Assembly: GCA_965153455.1 (NCBI GenBank)
Contig: OZ234494.1
Location: forward strand, 10,230,001-10,294,000
Length of the DNA: 64,000 nt
DNA from: Sphagnum compactum
Lineage: Eukaryota; Bryophyta; Sphagnopsida; Sphagnales
Direction: 5' to 3'
The position numbers and the translations under genes were made by a program. The notes beneath the pieces were generated by a model. That model searched no databases. It had not been told where the DNA came from and worked only from the letters and a program-made list of their open reading frames with translations. Below are positions 10,889 to 21,599 of the stretch, one piece after another; position 1 is the stretch's first letter, and the number at the start of each line of letters is the position of its first letter.

Positions 10889-12450
10889 TGATGCTTAAAC
10901 ATAATTTCTTACTACCCATTATGGACATTTTGGGCCAATAGTAGACACTAGGTATAGTATCTAATACATGCCCAAAATATGCATAATAAGACCCAAAGTC
11001 TATAATCAACAACACCAAAATGTGTTTGGGCACCTCCAAATGTGACATCTTTGAAGGTTAAATGGGCAACCACGTAAAAAAAAGTTAGGCAATATTTTTG
11101 TATTGCCTTTAATAAAGAACCCTTCGCTTATTTAATGGTTTCCCCGAATTCCCATATAAAATTTACAAATGCATTTACACCTAGGTTTGATTCTATCACT
11201 ATTACCACCATCCTTAGTAAACTTAAACTTGGATGTCAAACTCCCTCCCATTAATCCTTAATTGACATTTGACCAAAACTATCCCACACCAAAAGTTGGA
11301 CCAATTTTCACAAACATGCTTAGGAGTCATGTAAAACATCATATTTTGAAATTTTTGACTCAGTGAAGTTGTGTAGGACCTCAAGTTAGATGATTTGGGG
11401 TAAAGAAATTACATTTGGAAAAGAAATTAAAATTGCCACCATCAAAACTTTGGAGTTTGTAATTTTGGGCAACCTTCAAAATAGCAAGTGTTTGTGAACC
11501 TAGATCAAGATTTTGTGCTTCGTTTTTTGTGACATTATTATAATATGCATAAGAATCATGGAGAAAAAAAATGTCAATAAAAAAGTTGAAATGAATGAAT
11601 AATAGATGGTCAAAGTTGATATCCAAGGTGTTTCTAAGAAATTTGTTTTTCATGTTTTGGGGCAAACAAGAGGAAAACATTGTTTGGGGTTAATTGAGAA
11701 ATAAAAAAGGTTCCCTTTGTTCCGAAGTAAAAAAATCATACTAATTACAAATGTTGGTGGTGGTCCTTTCTTGCAAGGGAATAAAAGGCAAAGGTGGGGG
11801 TAGAAGGTTTAATTATGGGGTTTCAACTTTCTATCTTTTTTTTTTGGTTGGGCAGGTGAGCGGGTGAAAAGAAAAGAGGAGGGAAAGCTATTTTTAAAAT
11901 TCTAGTATGGGGGTCGAAGTGATTGGGGGGTGGGAGGGGGTTTTTTTTTTCCAACTTTAAAAAAAAGGGCCAAAATGCAACAAACACATTGAAATATCCT
12001 AATATAACCACATGGTCATAAATGTTTTTGATTTATTGATAATTTTTTGAAATTTTAATCCCTAATAACTATCTACATTTCAAACTCTTCCAATTAATTT
12101 TTAAAGAATAAATAAATGACCAAAAATGAAATGACTTTAAAAACCAGGAACGAAATGTTATAAACAAATAAAGTTAAACACCACCAACCTTAGAGGTTGA
12201 ATTTGAGAGGTCAACCAATCATGTCATTAGTCTCATTCCACATTAAAGTAACAATCTATGTATATTGCTATGTAATTTCACAAAATAGGCACCAAAACAA
12301 ACCATAGTATCATCACAAGTAGGACAATACCAAGTCACCTTATTTTTATATATCACTCACACCCTTCTTCTCCTCAATGTTCCTATCCATAAACTAATGC
12401 AACCTTTTGAGATTGGGTATAGAAGGCTACCATTGTTGTTGCCTTTGAAG
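10889..12450. other. AT-rich intergenic, no gene seen
   Basis: Low-complexity A/T-rich sequence with poly-T and poly-G runs near 11820-11960. A 99-codon minus-strand open stretch (11381-11680) has no recognisable motif and biased composition. It may belong to the flank of the PiggyBac relic that follows. Confidence 0.5.
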
Positions 12451-13870
12451 TAAAACATGCACCTTTTTTATCAGAACCCTAGCCAAAGCCACATTGAAGT
12501 TCAAGTGTGACATTTGTTTTCATTGACTTGTCAAGCCAAATCATATGCATGTTACACATAATGTACAAGTTCACAATGGTGGTCTCAATGACATGGACTA
12601 TTATCAGATACCACCATTTGTGATCTCGCCCTTGCAAAGTTTAATATTCACAAACTTGATTTTGAACATGAATTTTGTGCATGTGTTCCTAGTACTACAC
12701 TAACATGTCAAGGGCTAGTAAGGATCTCCAATGGACTAGTCAAATGTAATGGAGTGGCAAACATGGCACTTGCAAGGTCAATTGGATTGAAAGCAATGGA
12801 CAAAATGGAAATTGGTTTGTTGTCAAACTAAGAAATTATAGCAAGTTTACCTTAAACATGCATGCAGTAGCAAACTTGTCCTCTTTATCCACTTTTTGGA
12901 TGAATGGTTCAAGCATTAGGCCACCCTTTCTAATCAATCTTGCAAGTCTTTATGGCATGCACCTCAATTTTCAAAAAATCCTAGGACAATGAAGGGTTGA
13001 ATTTTTTTTTATCACATTTGACAGTGTGATTTTTATTCTTATACTCATACGTAATGATAATTTTGTACCAAGTTGCATGTTTAACATCCTCATGATTTGC
13101 ACCATAATAAACTTCCATTTTTGCACAAACTTGTATTTAACATTAGCCAAACACCAAATCTTTACTCCATATTGATAAGGTTTAACTTTCATGTATTGTC
13201 GAATGTGTGAGTATTTTTTAGTATATTTAACCATCATTTTATGCACACATAAATTCCAAAAGAGGCAGTAGATACATAGTTAGAATCTCCAATGGACTTA
13301 TAGGAAACATCGGGAGATGAAGACTTGAATGTACAAGCCCAAACTTGAACTTCTAGAATTGAAAATGAAGTGTCATCTTTATTTACATATCTAACCATAG
13401 CTTTTACACAATCAAAGTACTTCCATGGAGCAAAAAAAAGACTAAAAACATGTGAATACCTTCATGTGGGTCATAAAACTTTGCAATCATTGTTCTCCAA
13501 AACTCAAGCTTTAGATGAATCCTCAATGCATAATGTGGGCAATTTAGTACAAGGTATAATCACACACTTATTTCTCAAGCCTAAATTAAAAACTAGTGCA
13601 TGAAGCATTTCACATTTTTCATTATGCAACATATGTGGTTTACATCGATATGCACCATTATTGTTCCAAAACTTTTCAAACTCAAGTTATTTAGTAAGGT
13701 TTGCGTCTTTAATTTCACTTGTGTTCAGATTGGTTAACACATTGTCCAATTCGGTTTCCGGTGCAATGGAATCATCAATCCAAATTAGGTTTATTCAACT
13801 ATTATTTGCAAGAGGGTTTATAGATGCATTGTTACCAACACCTTATTGGGAAGGGACTAGGATGATTTGA
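12450..13870 (-). pseudogene. Dead PiggyBac-type transposase
   Basis: The minus strand at 12971-13246 reads MHKMMVKYTKKYSHIRQYMK then KPYQYGVKIWCLA, the central conserved block of PiggyBac (DDE_Tnp_1_7) transposases (typical: DEMM..FKGR.S.KQY.P.KP.KWG.K.W.LAD). Farther along the same strand, EDKFATACMFKV (about 12850-12890) and KWWYLIIVHVIETTIVNLYIM (about 12560-12620) match the later part of the domain. Stops and frame shifts separate the blocks, so the enzyme is not made. Limits are approximate; terminal inverted repeats and TTAA target sites were not located. Confidence 0.72.
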
Positions 13871-15343
13871 ATCCTTTGTGGCAAAATTTAAAAGTTTAGC
13901 TTCCTAGAAGTCCCACATCACCAAGAAATTTGAATGGAGAACTTGTGCATTGTGACTACAAGTATAAAGTTGAAAACAATTAGCCAAACAAAATTGAAAA
14001 ACATTTATTACAAATTTACAAAACAAGAAATCATTAACATAACTTGAAATTTCAACCCTAAGTTCCACTTGCAAAATTGGATGAACCCTTAAAATTTAAT
14101 CAAATCACAAGTTTGAAATTCCACAAAACAAACTTTCCTCCAAAACTTAAAAGTTGCACATTCAAACACATATCCATTATAAGTTTAAAATATTTAATCT
14201 AAAAAGATGAACAATGCATCAAAGGTGAAGGTGGCCACTCAAAAATCTAATAAACTACTTGTCCCTATATTTTTACTCCCTATTTTTTGTAGAGACCTTA
14301 AACTTTAATAGTCACTGAGGTGCCTTTTATGCCTGCATGTTTCACACACTTGAAACCTTGGAATCTTGTCACCATCGCTCAATTAGAGACCTGATGAAAT
14401 TGCATGCTTATAGTAGGCAGGCACGCGCGGCACTTTTATGGAGACTTTGCAGCGTTGGGCAGTGTGGGGTTGGGGTGGACCAAATTAATTTGGTCCACCC
14501 TGACGTTTATGGGTTAAGAGTAATCCACATAGCTGACAACCCCTAAAACCTACCACTATTCTCTTTATACCATGACCCAAGCCCCTTCTCTTTATCACTG
14601 CCAACTGTTGTACACTGCCTTATATTTACATTATCCTTCATTTTAGTCTCATAATATAGGTTTACTAGAGATTATGTACAGAGGTATATGTTGGCTCTGA
14701 TGAAATATTGGGACAAGATCTAACTGTAAGTCACGAGGTCCACAACCCCACCCAGGTGTTCTCTTAAGAGAAACAGTTCCTTGGCACAATGTTTATCAAC
14801 TCTCACCAATGCATGAGAGAAAATTCATACCACAAGCAGACAACTAGCATTGTAAGAGTAGCTCCACTGGCAGAAGTGTAATGGCCTGTAACAGGTAAAG
14901 TGTGTCAGATGCACCAAGAGGAGGAGTTCAAGTTTTGTTTGGACACTAAAAACAACCGAGCCCTCCCCTTGGATCTGGCCCGCCCTAAGCACTGAAGTGT
15001 TCAGTCACCAGTCGGTCTAACCTACTTCATTCTTTAAATGGATTGAAAAGATTGGTAAAGCACTGTATGAAAAAATCAGGTTTACATGTTTTGCACTGTT
15101 ATTTTTAATGTTTTATGTATTTACCAAATATCTACATGGTTTTACATAGTCGTGGCCCTGGCCATTACATTACATGTAAGCCAATTTAGTTTACACGTAC
15201 AGATTCACAATCTTACATGACATCAAATGGCCTTTACATGATTGTAAACTTATACTTACACATCTGAGGTTATACAATTACACAAATGTGATTGAGATTT
15301 CATACACTTATAGTATTATGGACTCTGAGTTTGCTCACAATTC
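13871..15343. other. Intergenic, no gene seen
   Basis: AT-rich sequence with a long perfect palindrome (14473-14500) and a cluster of TTTACAT/ATGTAA words at about 15080-15310 that resembles 55980-56215. No coding region could be supported. Confidence 0.5.
14473..14500. repeat. 28-bp perfect palindrome
   Basis: The sequence GGGTGGACCAAATT is followed directly by its reverse complement AATTTGGTCCACCC, with no loop. It sits in a short GC-richer island (14400-14530). It could be a transposon footprint or fused terminal repeats of a deleted MITE; nothing else nearby explains it. Confidence 0.85.
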
Positions 15344-15717
15344 GAGCATCTCCAGCAGTGCTCAGTATGTGATCCTGCACAGTAAAATTGCATGAAAGAA
15401 AGTCAAAATATGCGGGTTTGGGTCACGAAAATGGTTTTGGTTCAGCCTAATTGCACAGTTTGCGGTGCTTGGTAAAAGGCCCAGCAACGCTGTGCACCTG
15501 CAGAAAAGAGTATACTAAATATGATCTGACTGCTGGTTGGTGTTTGTGATTGGCCCATCATAATGATTGGTCCAGGTGGTTTGCTATTAGTAGTCCCCCA
15601 CCTATGTGCTGTCCCAGTTTCAGTTTTCTGGGTGAGGTTGCAGAAAAGTAAATAACAAAAATTGGATGTGCTAAATATCTTTTCATGGTAACATACTGAG
15701 CACTCCTGGAGATGCTC
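15344..15717. mobile_element. MITE, 374 bp, 27-bp terminal inverted repeats
   Basis: The left end GAGCATCTCCAGCAGTGCTC (15344 onward, continuing AGTATGT to 15370) is matched by the reverse complement of 15691-15717 with one mismatch in 27. There is no coding capacity. GAGCATCTCCA-type ends are common in plant MITEs. Flanking duplications are not obvious, so the superfamily is unassigned. Confidence 0.85.
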
Positions 15718-17400
15718 CTACATAGCAGATAAATCTTAAACCATGTACACACACAACACCAGTTTAAAACATATGGGACATCTACCCTTTAAGCCTTACC
15801 ATGATATGGATCATGGATCGCTTTTAGAAATGCTTTTCACATGATGAATATGACAAGTTTGAACTCTAGTCACAGAAAAGAGTAGAAAGCCATATAATAA
15901 TGAATTTCACCCTATATAATTTTAAGGTTTCACCTTCATCCAATGAGAAAGTCACGGCCCCCCAAAGTAAAGGGGTTCAAAAACTCAAAAAAAATACCAC
16001 CGAACACTACCAAAGCTGGTTCCTGAACACTCAAAAAATTTCTCGTATGTTGTTATGTTGATATTAGAGTGCAAAGATACTTTGTAGAACTTCAAGTGAC
16101 GCTCCTATAGCACTTTAAATTGTTTAAAATAAATAAGAAATAAGAAAGTTATGAGATTTGAAAGTCGAAAGGGTCCAAAGAGAAGAAAAAAGAAAAAAAA
16201 CATGTTTTGTAAGTTTGGAAAGCTTATTTTTTCTTCTTGTTATTTTTTCATTAATCCTTTTCCTTGGCACTTCAAAGATGATTTCTAGAGCTTGAGGTAG
16301 CGCTCCCATAACATTTTAAATCACTCAAAATAAAGCACATAGGATGAAGATATAAATAAGTGTTCGGTCACAGGCAGGTGATCGGTGAGGGGCTGGTCAA
16401 CCCTACATAGAGATTTTAAATGACAAATTGCAAAATGTCAATCTAAGTATTGAGGTTGAATCAAACTACACTAGTTATTATTTTTCTCGCCTTGTTTAAG
16501 TTTGTATGTGAGAACGCAAATATTGCAATGAATACCATGCTCTCCTCCTAGAAAACTTTAGGAGAGATCTTACATTTATTTTTTAGGACTGGGAAAGGCC
16601 TACTTACTATATAGGCTGTGTAAGTAGAGTAAACTGTTCACAAAAATTATCTTGTCAGCAATAGATGAAAATAGATGTACAATAATAACAAAACCCATCA
16701 TTATGCATTCATTATCTTGTCAACAATAGATGAAAATAGATGTCCAATAATAACAAAATCCACCAATATGCATTCATTATCTTGTCAATAATAGATGAAA
16801 ATAGATGTACAATAATAACAAAACCCACAATATGCATTCATTATTGTGCATTGATTGTCAAATTTTACATTGTACAAAAACTTGAAAATAGATTTTTTTG
16901 AAATGTAACTAGTTTTGAAGTCCATTTTTTGCAGTGATTTTTTTATAAAATATGTGATAAATAGATTCTAACAAATAGACTTTCTATTAGAATCGAACTT
17001 GAAGAATATAATGATACTTATTTACTAATTTATCACCTAATAAACATGAATATTTTTAATTTACTCTTAGAACTTATTTGGCATTTTACTTTCAAGGATA
17101 TAATGATTATACATATTCTTCAGAGTTTGTTACAATAAAAACTAGAAAATCTATTTGTCATCATTTTATTTTATTTTGGTTTTGTATGCACCATATAAGA
17201 TAAAACTAAAGACACTCATTTTTTGTGTCCACTTTATCTTGCTTGCACCATACATGGATCTCCATATGTTTAAACAAGTATGATAAAGTTCAGCTCATGC
17301 TTATGGGCTTTACAGTGAGAAAGGCTCAAGATGAGTAAGTGGCTACTGACTTATGTGTTTTAATGTACACACGTGAAATCAATCTCCTGAAATCAATCTC
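15718..17400. other. AT-rich intergenic with a short tandem array
   Basis: No gene seen. It contains a three-copy ~65-bp tandem repeat (separate entry) and poly-T-rich sequence. Confidence 0.5.
16646..16840. repeat. Tandem repeat, 3 copies of ~65 bp
   Basis: Units start at about 16646, 16711 and 16776. Each reads ATTATCTTGTCAxCAATAG, then ATGAAAATAGATGT, AATAATAACAAAA and ATATGCATTC. The copies differ at only a few positions. Confidence 0.9.
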
Positions 17401-17408
17401 ATCACTCA

Positions 17409-17873
17409 TATGACACACTGTTGTCCCCCACAATTCATGTCCCTACCATTAGCCCAGGCCAAAATAGATGATGAACACAGTAGGGAACGGAAACTCTACC
17501 CAGTCAATGCGGAATTGTCACAGCATGCACCCAATAGACCCAGTGTTTTTTTCTTTTAGGGAGGGTACAGGCAGCCGGGGTTGTATGTGTCTGAACATGT
17601 ACAAATAAACATAATTGTGTGAAAAGAAACGTCACCAGTGACACAATGTCCCCACAAATCATGCACTTCCATTAGCTTAAGCCAAAATAAGTGATGAACA
17701 CAGTCTGGAATAGAAATTCTGCTCACCCAACTAGGAAATGCAGCCTGTACCCAATAGATCGGACCCAGTGTTTGCTTTTTTTCTTCTTTTCTTTTCTTTA
17801 TTTTTTGGGAGGGACGGTGGGAGGTGGTGTTTTGGGGAGCATAAACATATGTGTCTGAAATCAATCGTCACTT
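17409..17873. repeat. Tandem duplication (~230 bp x 2) upstream of ferritin-like gene A
   Basis: Units 17409-17637 and 17638-17873 share TGACACA, CCATTAGC, GATGAACACAGT, CCCAATAGA, CCCAGTGTTT and a T-rich run followed by GGGAGGG. A third GTGACAC start follows at 17874. The tract ends where the inverted duplication with the right-hand gene begins. Confidence 0.8.
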
Positions 17874-18173
17874 GTGACACTAGGGTCTGTGTCACCTTGC
17901 CCAATTCTCGCTGTCCATGAGGAAGGAAGGAAGGAACGTGGAAGAAGTCACGTGAATTGCGCTGCGCTGCTGCTGCGTTTCCAGAGAGACCGAGACTCCA
18001 TCAAACTGAGCGATATCGCGGACTTTGCTTCAATCCATCCTTTGAAACAGCGAGACGCCACGTACGCTTCAACAATTTCCAAGCGACATCCTGCGCAGTT
18101 GGGTGGAAATGGAGATCAGCTGAGAAAAATCAAACTCTTAGAATCTCTGATCGCTGGAGTCTGGACGTTTGAT

Positions 18174-18181
18174 TATAAATA
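18174..18181 (+). promoter_or_regulatory. TATA box of ferritin-like gene A
   Basis: TATAAATA, 239 bp before the ATG. The same octamer lies 242 bp before the ATG of the inverted paralogue (32822-32829, minus), so the core promoter was duplicated with the gene and kept. Confidence 0.6.
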
Positions 18182-18419
18182 CGCCGAGTTGATGCGAAGT
18201 CATTACATATGCATTCTCAGATCCTGTTTGCACGGTGGCATTTGCACCCAACAGAACTTGGCAGTTTATAGTTTACTTATATCTAGTCGCTGCTTAGTGA
18301 TCTGCAGCAGCTTGTCGATCGAGGTTGCAGAATCAGTTGCCGATCCAGCTTTTACCAACGTGGCTGACACTCGCAGCTCATCACTTGTTTTGAGATATAT
18401 ATACTACTAATTAGACGAG

Positions 18420-20077
18420 ATGGTGAAGTTGCGAGTTTTGAGTAGTGATCTCCTGCGTGTGTGCGCCGCCCTGGCTATGGTCTTTGTGGTTGTCGTTCAT
18501 GTCGATGGTATGTGAAGAACCAGTTGCACTCTTTTGATTAGTGATGGAGTTGCTATACGTTATTTTTGTGTGTGCAAATAAATCGGTTGCAATAGTTTCG
18601 AGGTGCTCTAGTAGTGCCATTGCATAGCAATCATGGCCTTGTACTGCACCCGTCGAAAACATCTCACCTTCTAAAGCTCGGGAATTTGAGCTAAGGGTCA
18701 ATCACCCAGAAAGCGTGAGATCAAGCCTTGCTGTTCTTGTACAGTATCAGCTGACTCGTGGGTAACCTCAGGTCTGATGGCATTCAGATACTTGTAGCGT
18801 ATGGTGGGCATGCATATATATATTTCCTTCTTGTATAGAAAATTCTACTCGATGCGCATGCTTTTTTTGTACTATAATTGATCCAATGTTTTGTGATCGA
18901 TGTGCAGCGGCCGTTCCCAACTATAATCCATTGCGTGATCCCAGCTTTGGCCCCATCCCTGGGGAAGATCCAAGCTACTCTGATTACCTCGGCGTAGCCC
19001 CACCCTTCCCAGGCAACCTCTCCAGCCCCATCCTCAATACTACGTCTGGTACCCCGGGTCTAGATGACGTCGTCTTCCAGAACTTGCTCAGTGCAGAGTG
19101 GCTGGTGTACAACGTGTATCAGCAAGGCGTGGAGCTCTTCAACGCCAGCGACTTCATCAACGCAGGCTTCCCCAATACTACCTTTGATCGCATCGCTCAA
19201 ATTCGTGACAACGAGGCTGGACATTTACGCGTCTTCCAGGACCAGATTTCCAACGCGTCTGTCGTGCCTGGCCCATGCAAGTGACTGTCTTTTCTATTTG
19301 CAAATTGAACACAGTACGTGAAATTCGTGGAAATGGGAAGTGAATTTAGCTCTGCAGATCAGTAGTTTCTAACACCAATTACCGCAATGTCGTTGCTTCT
19401 GACGACGTAGGTACGATTATGGTCTGACGGGAGACCCGGCACAGTATCTAGCATTTGCCACGTTCGTCGAGCTGACATCCATGGCGTTTGTGAGCGGACT
19501 AACAGAACAGGTAAAACTGAACATCTCCAAGGGCGCACTAGCCGTGATTGGGCAGGCGGAGACACGCCACGAGGTCTGGTTTCTGACAGACATCTGGTGT
19601 TCGCCAAAGTACGGAGGCCTTCCTTTCGCGGGACCTGTCGACACATTCTATCCATACGCAACGCAGATCCTTGACACCACAAACGGCTTCATAGTAGACG
19701 GCTCTTGCCCGCCAGCAAATCCACCGTATCCAATCGGTGCCCAAAACTTGCCTCGACTGACCTACAACACCAACACAACGTCAACGCTGGCACCGGGGAC
19801 GACGATTGAGCTGATTGTAGAGACAAATTCCGGAAGGCAGCTGGCCAAGGCCGACAACTACTACGCCGTGTTCTTCCATGCATTGAACACCTACAGTGTG
19901 CCATTCAACAGCAGCACTGGCATCGTCACCATCCCTGCCCAAATCGAGCCGCTTGGCCTCCTTATGATAGCTATTGCCGACGAGCCTGGCGCTCCCACCG
20001 CGGAGAGTGTCCTCGCTGGTCCGTTACCGATCTTGCAAGCTCCGACTTCCCTGCGACCTTATCTAGTAGGATTGTGA
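18420..20077 (+). CDS. Secreted ferritin-like domain protein A (Rds1/desiccation-related type), 3 exons, 375 aa
   Basis: Exons 18420-18507, 18908-19280 and 19411-20077 (GT-AG; exon 1/2 junction after codon position 1, exon 2/3 after position 2). The first ~30 residues (MVKLRVLSSDLLRVCAALAM then a Val-rich core ending HVDA) are a signal peptide, so the product enters the secretory path. The domain shows the four-helix ferritin-2 pattern: E in AEWLVYNVYQQG, ExxH in NEAGHLR, E in VELTSMAF and ExxH in ETRHEVW, the usual carboxylate/histidine metal ligands. NxT/S sites are frequent. Family members are stress-induced (fungal Rds1, plant PCC13-62); catalytic activity is not established. The C-terminal ~150 residues (NTNTTSTLAPGTTIELIVE on) look like a beta-rich extra module. 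The start is fixed by the signal peptide and by the paralogue. Codon G+C is far above the surroundings. Confidence 0.9.
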
Positions 20078-20904
20078 CGAACTTGGTCGCATGTCCCCTG
20101 GACACTTGGCCGAAGGTAATAGGTACTGCTACTAGGCAGGTAATGCCTAGTACATAGCTACCTATGAAGACCGTCTTTATTAAAATCCGGGCTGCCGTGT
20201 AAGGGAGTTAGTATAAAATTATGATATAGCCTAATTTGCATTTGGTCCCACATTTTGAATGTTCACCAGGTGTTGTGAGAGTGGGCACTGAACTGTTGTT
20301 AGTGAGAAACTCGTTGGTTGGTTATTAGTCTCTGCGAACTTGGAAACCATTCCTCAGATTCATTCTCTCCCAGACCTGTTGTGGTTGCTGGTTTGTGTAG
20401 TTGCCAATAACTTTGTATGGGAAGAGCCATTATTATTATGGCATCATCATTCTAGATATTTGATTGGTTTTCTAGAATTTCTAGGTGCAAGTTTTTAAAG
20501 GCTTGCTCTCAGTTGGCTGGATTTTCCTTTTAATAACCGTGTTAATGAGATTATTATAATTTGGAAGAATGTTCACGAGGAGTCATTTGTGAAATTTTGT
20601 GAGTTCATTTTTGGGACCTTTTTATTGAACCATTTCTTATGTTAACTGTTGCTGTTTGTATCAACGTTGGGAGGGTATACAGTTTGCAATGTTAGCTTGG
20701 GGTTTCAAGGTCAGGTTTTGTGATTTGAATTTGAACTAGCACTTTTTTTTATAAATTGGACATGGTACAAGCATCAAATCATGAATTTTCATTTTATTAG
20801 ATCCAGAACCAAAAACTGGAATTGGAAAAAACATTCTTGAACATAATGTCAAACTGTTCTTTAGGTAAGCAAGTTAAATTTTTTTTAAAAATTAACATGT
20901 GAGC
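20078..20904. other. 3' flank of gene A and spacer to the Helitron relic
   Basis: The first ~90 bp still match the paralogue's 3' flank. The rest has no gene and grades into minus-strand Helitron remnants at about 20905. Confidence 0.5.
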
Positions 20905-20909
20905 TGAAC

Positions 20910-21517
20910 TTTATATTTCAAAACTTTTGTGGTGCTTTCATTAAATTATGAATTTAATTGGAATCTATCTATGAAATATAATAATTTTTATTTATTTTTT
21001 GGTTGGTTATTGTTTTATAGAATGTCAACATTAAAATCTCCCGTAATGATGATTGGACAATGTTCGGGAGATTGTTGAATTATATTTGAAGATTGTTTTA
21101 AAATGTAGAGATTAAACATGAATGAGCTCTATACACACATACAATATGTTTTTTTTTTTTTGTATTAATATCAAAAGTTATTGTTATATATTCTAAACCA
21201 TCACTAGTTATTGTATCAAAGGAATCTAAGAGCATGTCTATGTCATACATCATCATTAACCCATGACCATCATGGATTGAAATATATGCTTTTGATGAAT
21301 TTATAAATTTGTGCACATTTGTTGATGCATGGTGTATTCTTGTTTCAGTAAGACATAATATGTGAAACATTTGAAGCTTATGATCATAATTAATGTCTGC
21401 ATAATGTTGGTATAAAAAAGTTGTATTCAAGGCTTGTATAATTACATGAAAATTATGAAAAAATTTAAATTGAAAAATTAATGGTATCCAATTTGTAATT
21501 GTTTTCAATCTATTCAT
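20910..21517 (-). pseudogene. Helitron C-terminal endonuclease (EEP) domain remnant
   Basis: The open part (21517-21098) contains HILCLTETRIHHASTNVHKF, the EEP substrate-binding glutamate region, then SIHDGHGLMMMYD and HIVCVYRAHS. Past a stop, the same strand gives EHCPIIITGDFNVDI (about 21015-21065), the conserved GDFN box of LINE- and Helitron-type endonucleases, and then FNESTTK. Stops exclude a functional product. A C-terminal endonuclease is a known variant of plant Helitrons. Confidence 0.78.
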
Positions 21518-21599
21518 TTTTTACATGTACTTTTGGATGCACATAAAAATTTCATGTTGGAGAAGAGCCAACAAAAATAATTTTTCTTTTGTTAAAATG

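Larger units (their letters stand above)
17850..20165 (+). repeat. Left arm of a large inverted duplication
   Basis: Matches the reverse complement of about 30840-33445. The match covers the distal promoter (GTCTGAAATCAATCGTCACT, then CGCTGTCCATGAGGAAGG and GAACGTGGAAGAAGTCAC), the TATA region, the whole gene and part of its 3' flank (CTTGGCC...TAGGTAC). Confidence 0.9.

Noticed and set aside
17874-18410. 178-codon open stretch just upstream of gene A
   Set aside because: It covers the promoter and TATA box, is not conserved in the paralogue's promoter, and shows no domain.
19359-19904. Minus-strand open frames opposite ferritin-like exon 3 (and their twins at 31103-31648)
   Set aside because: GC-rich antisense shadows of the real exons. 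They are conserved in both copies only because the sense strand is.
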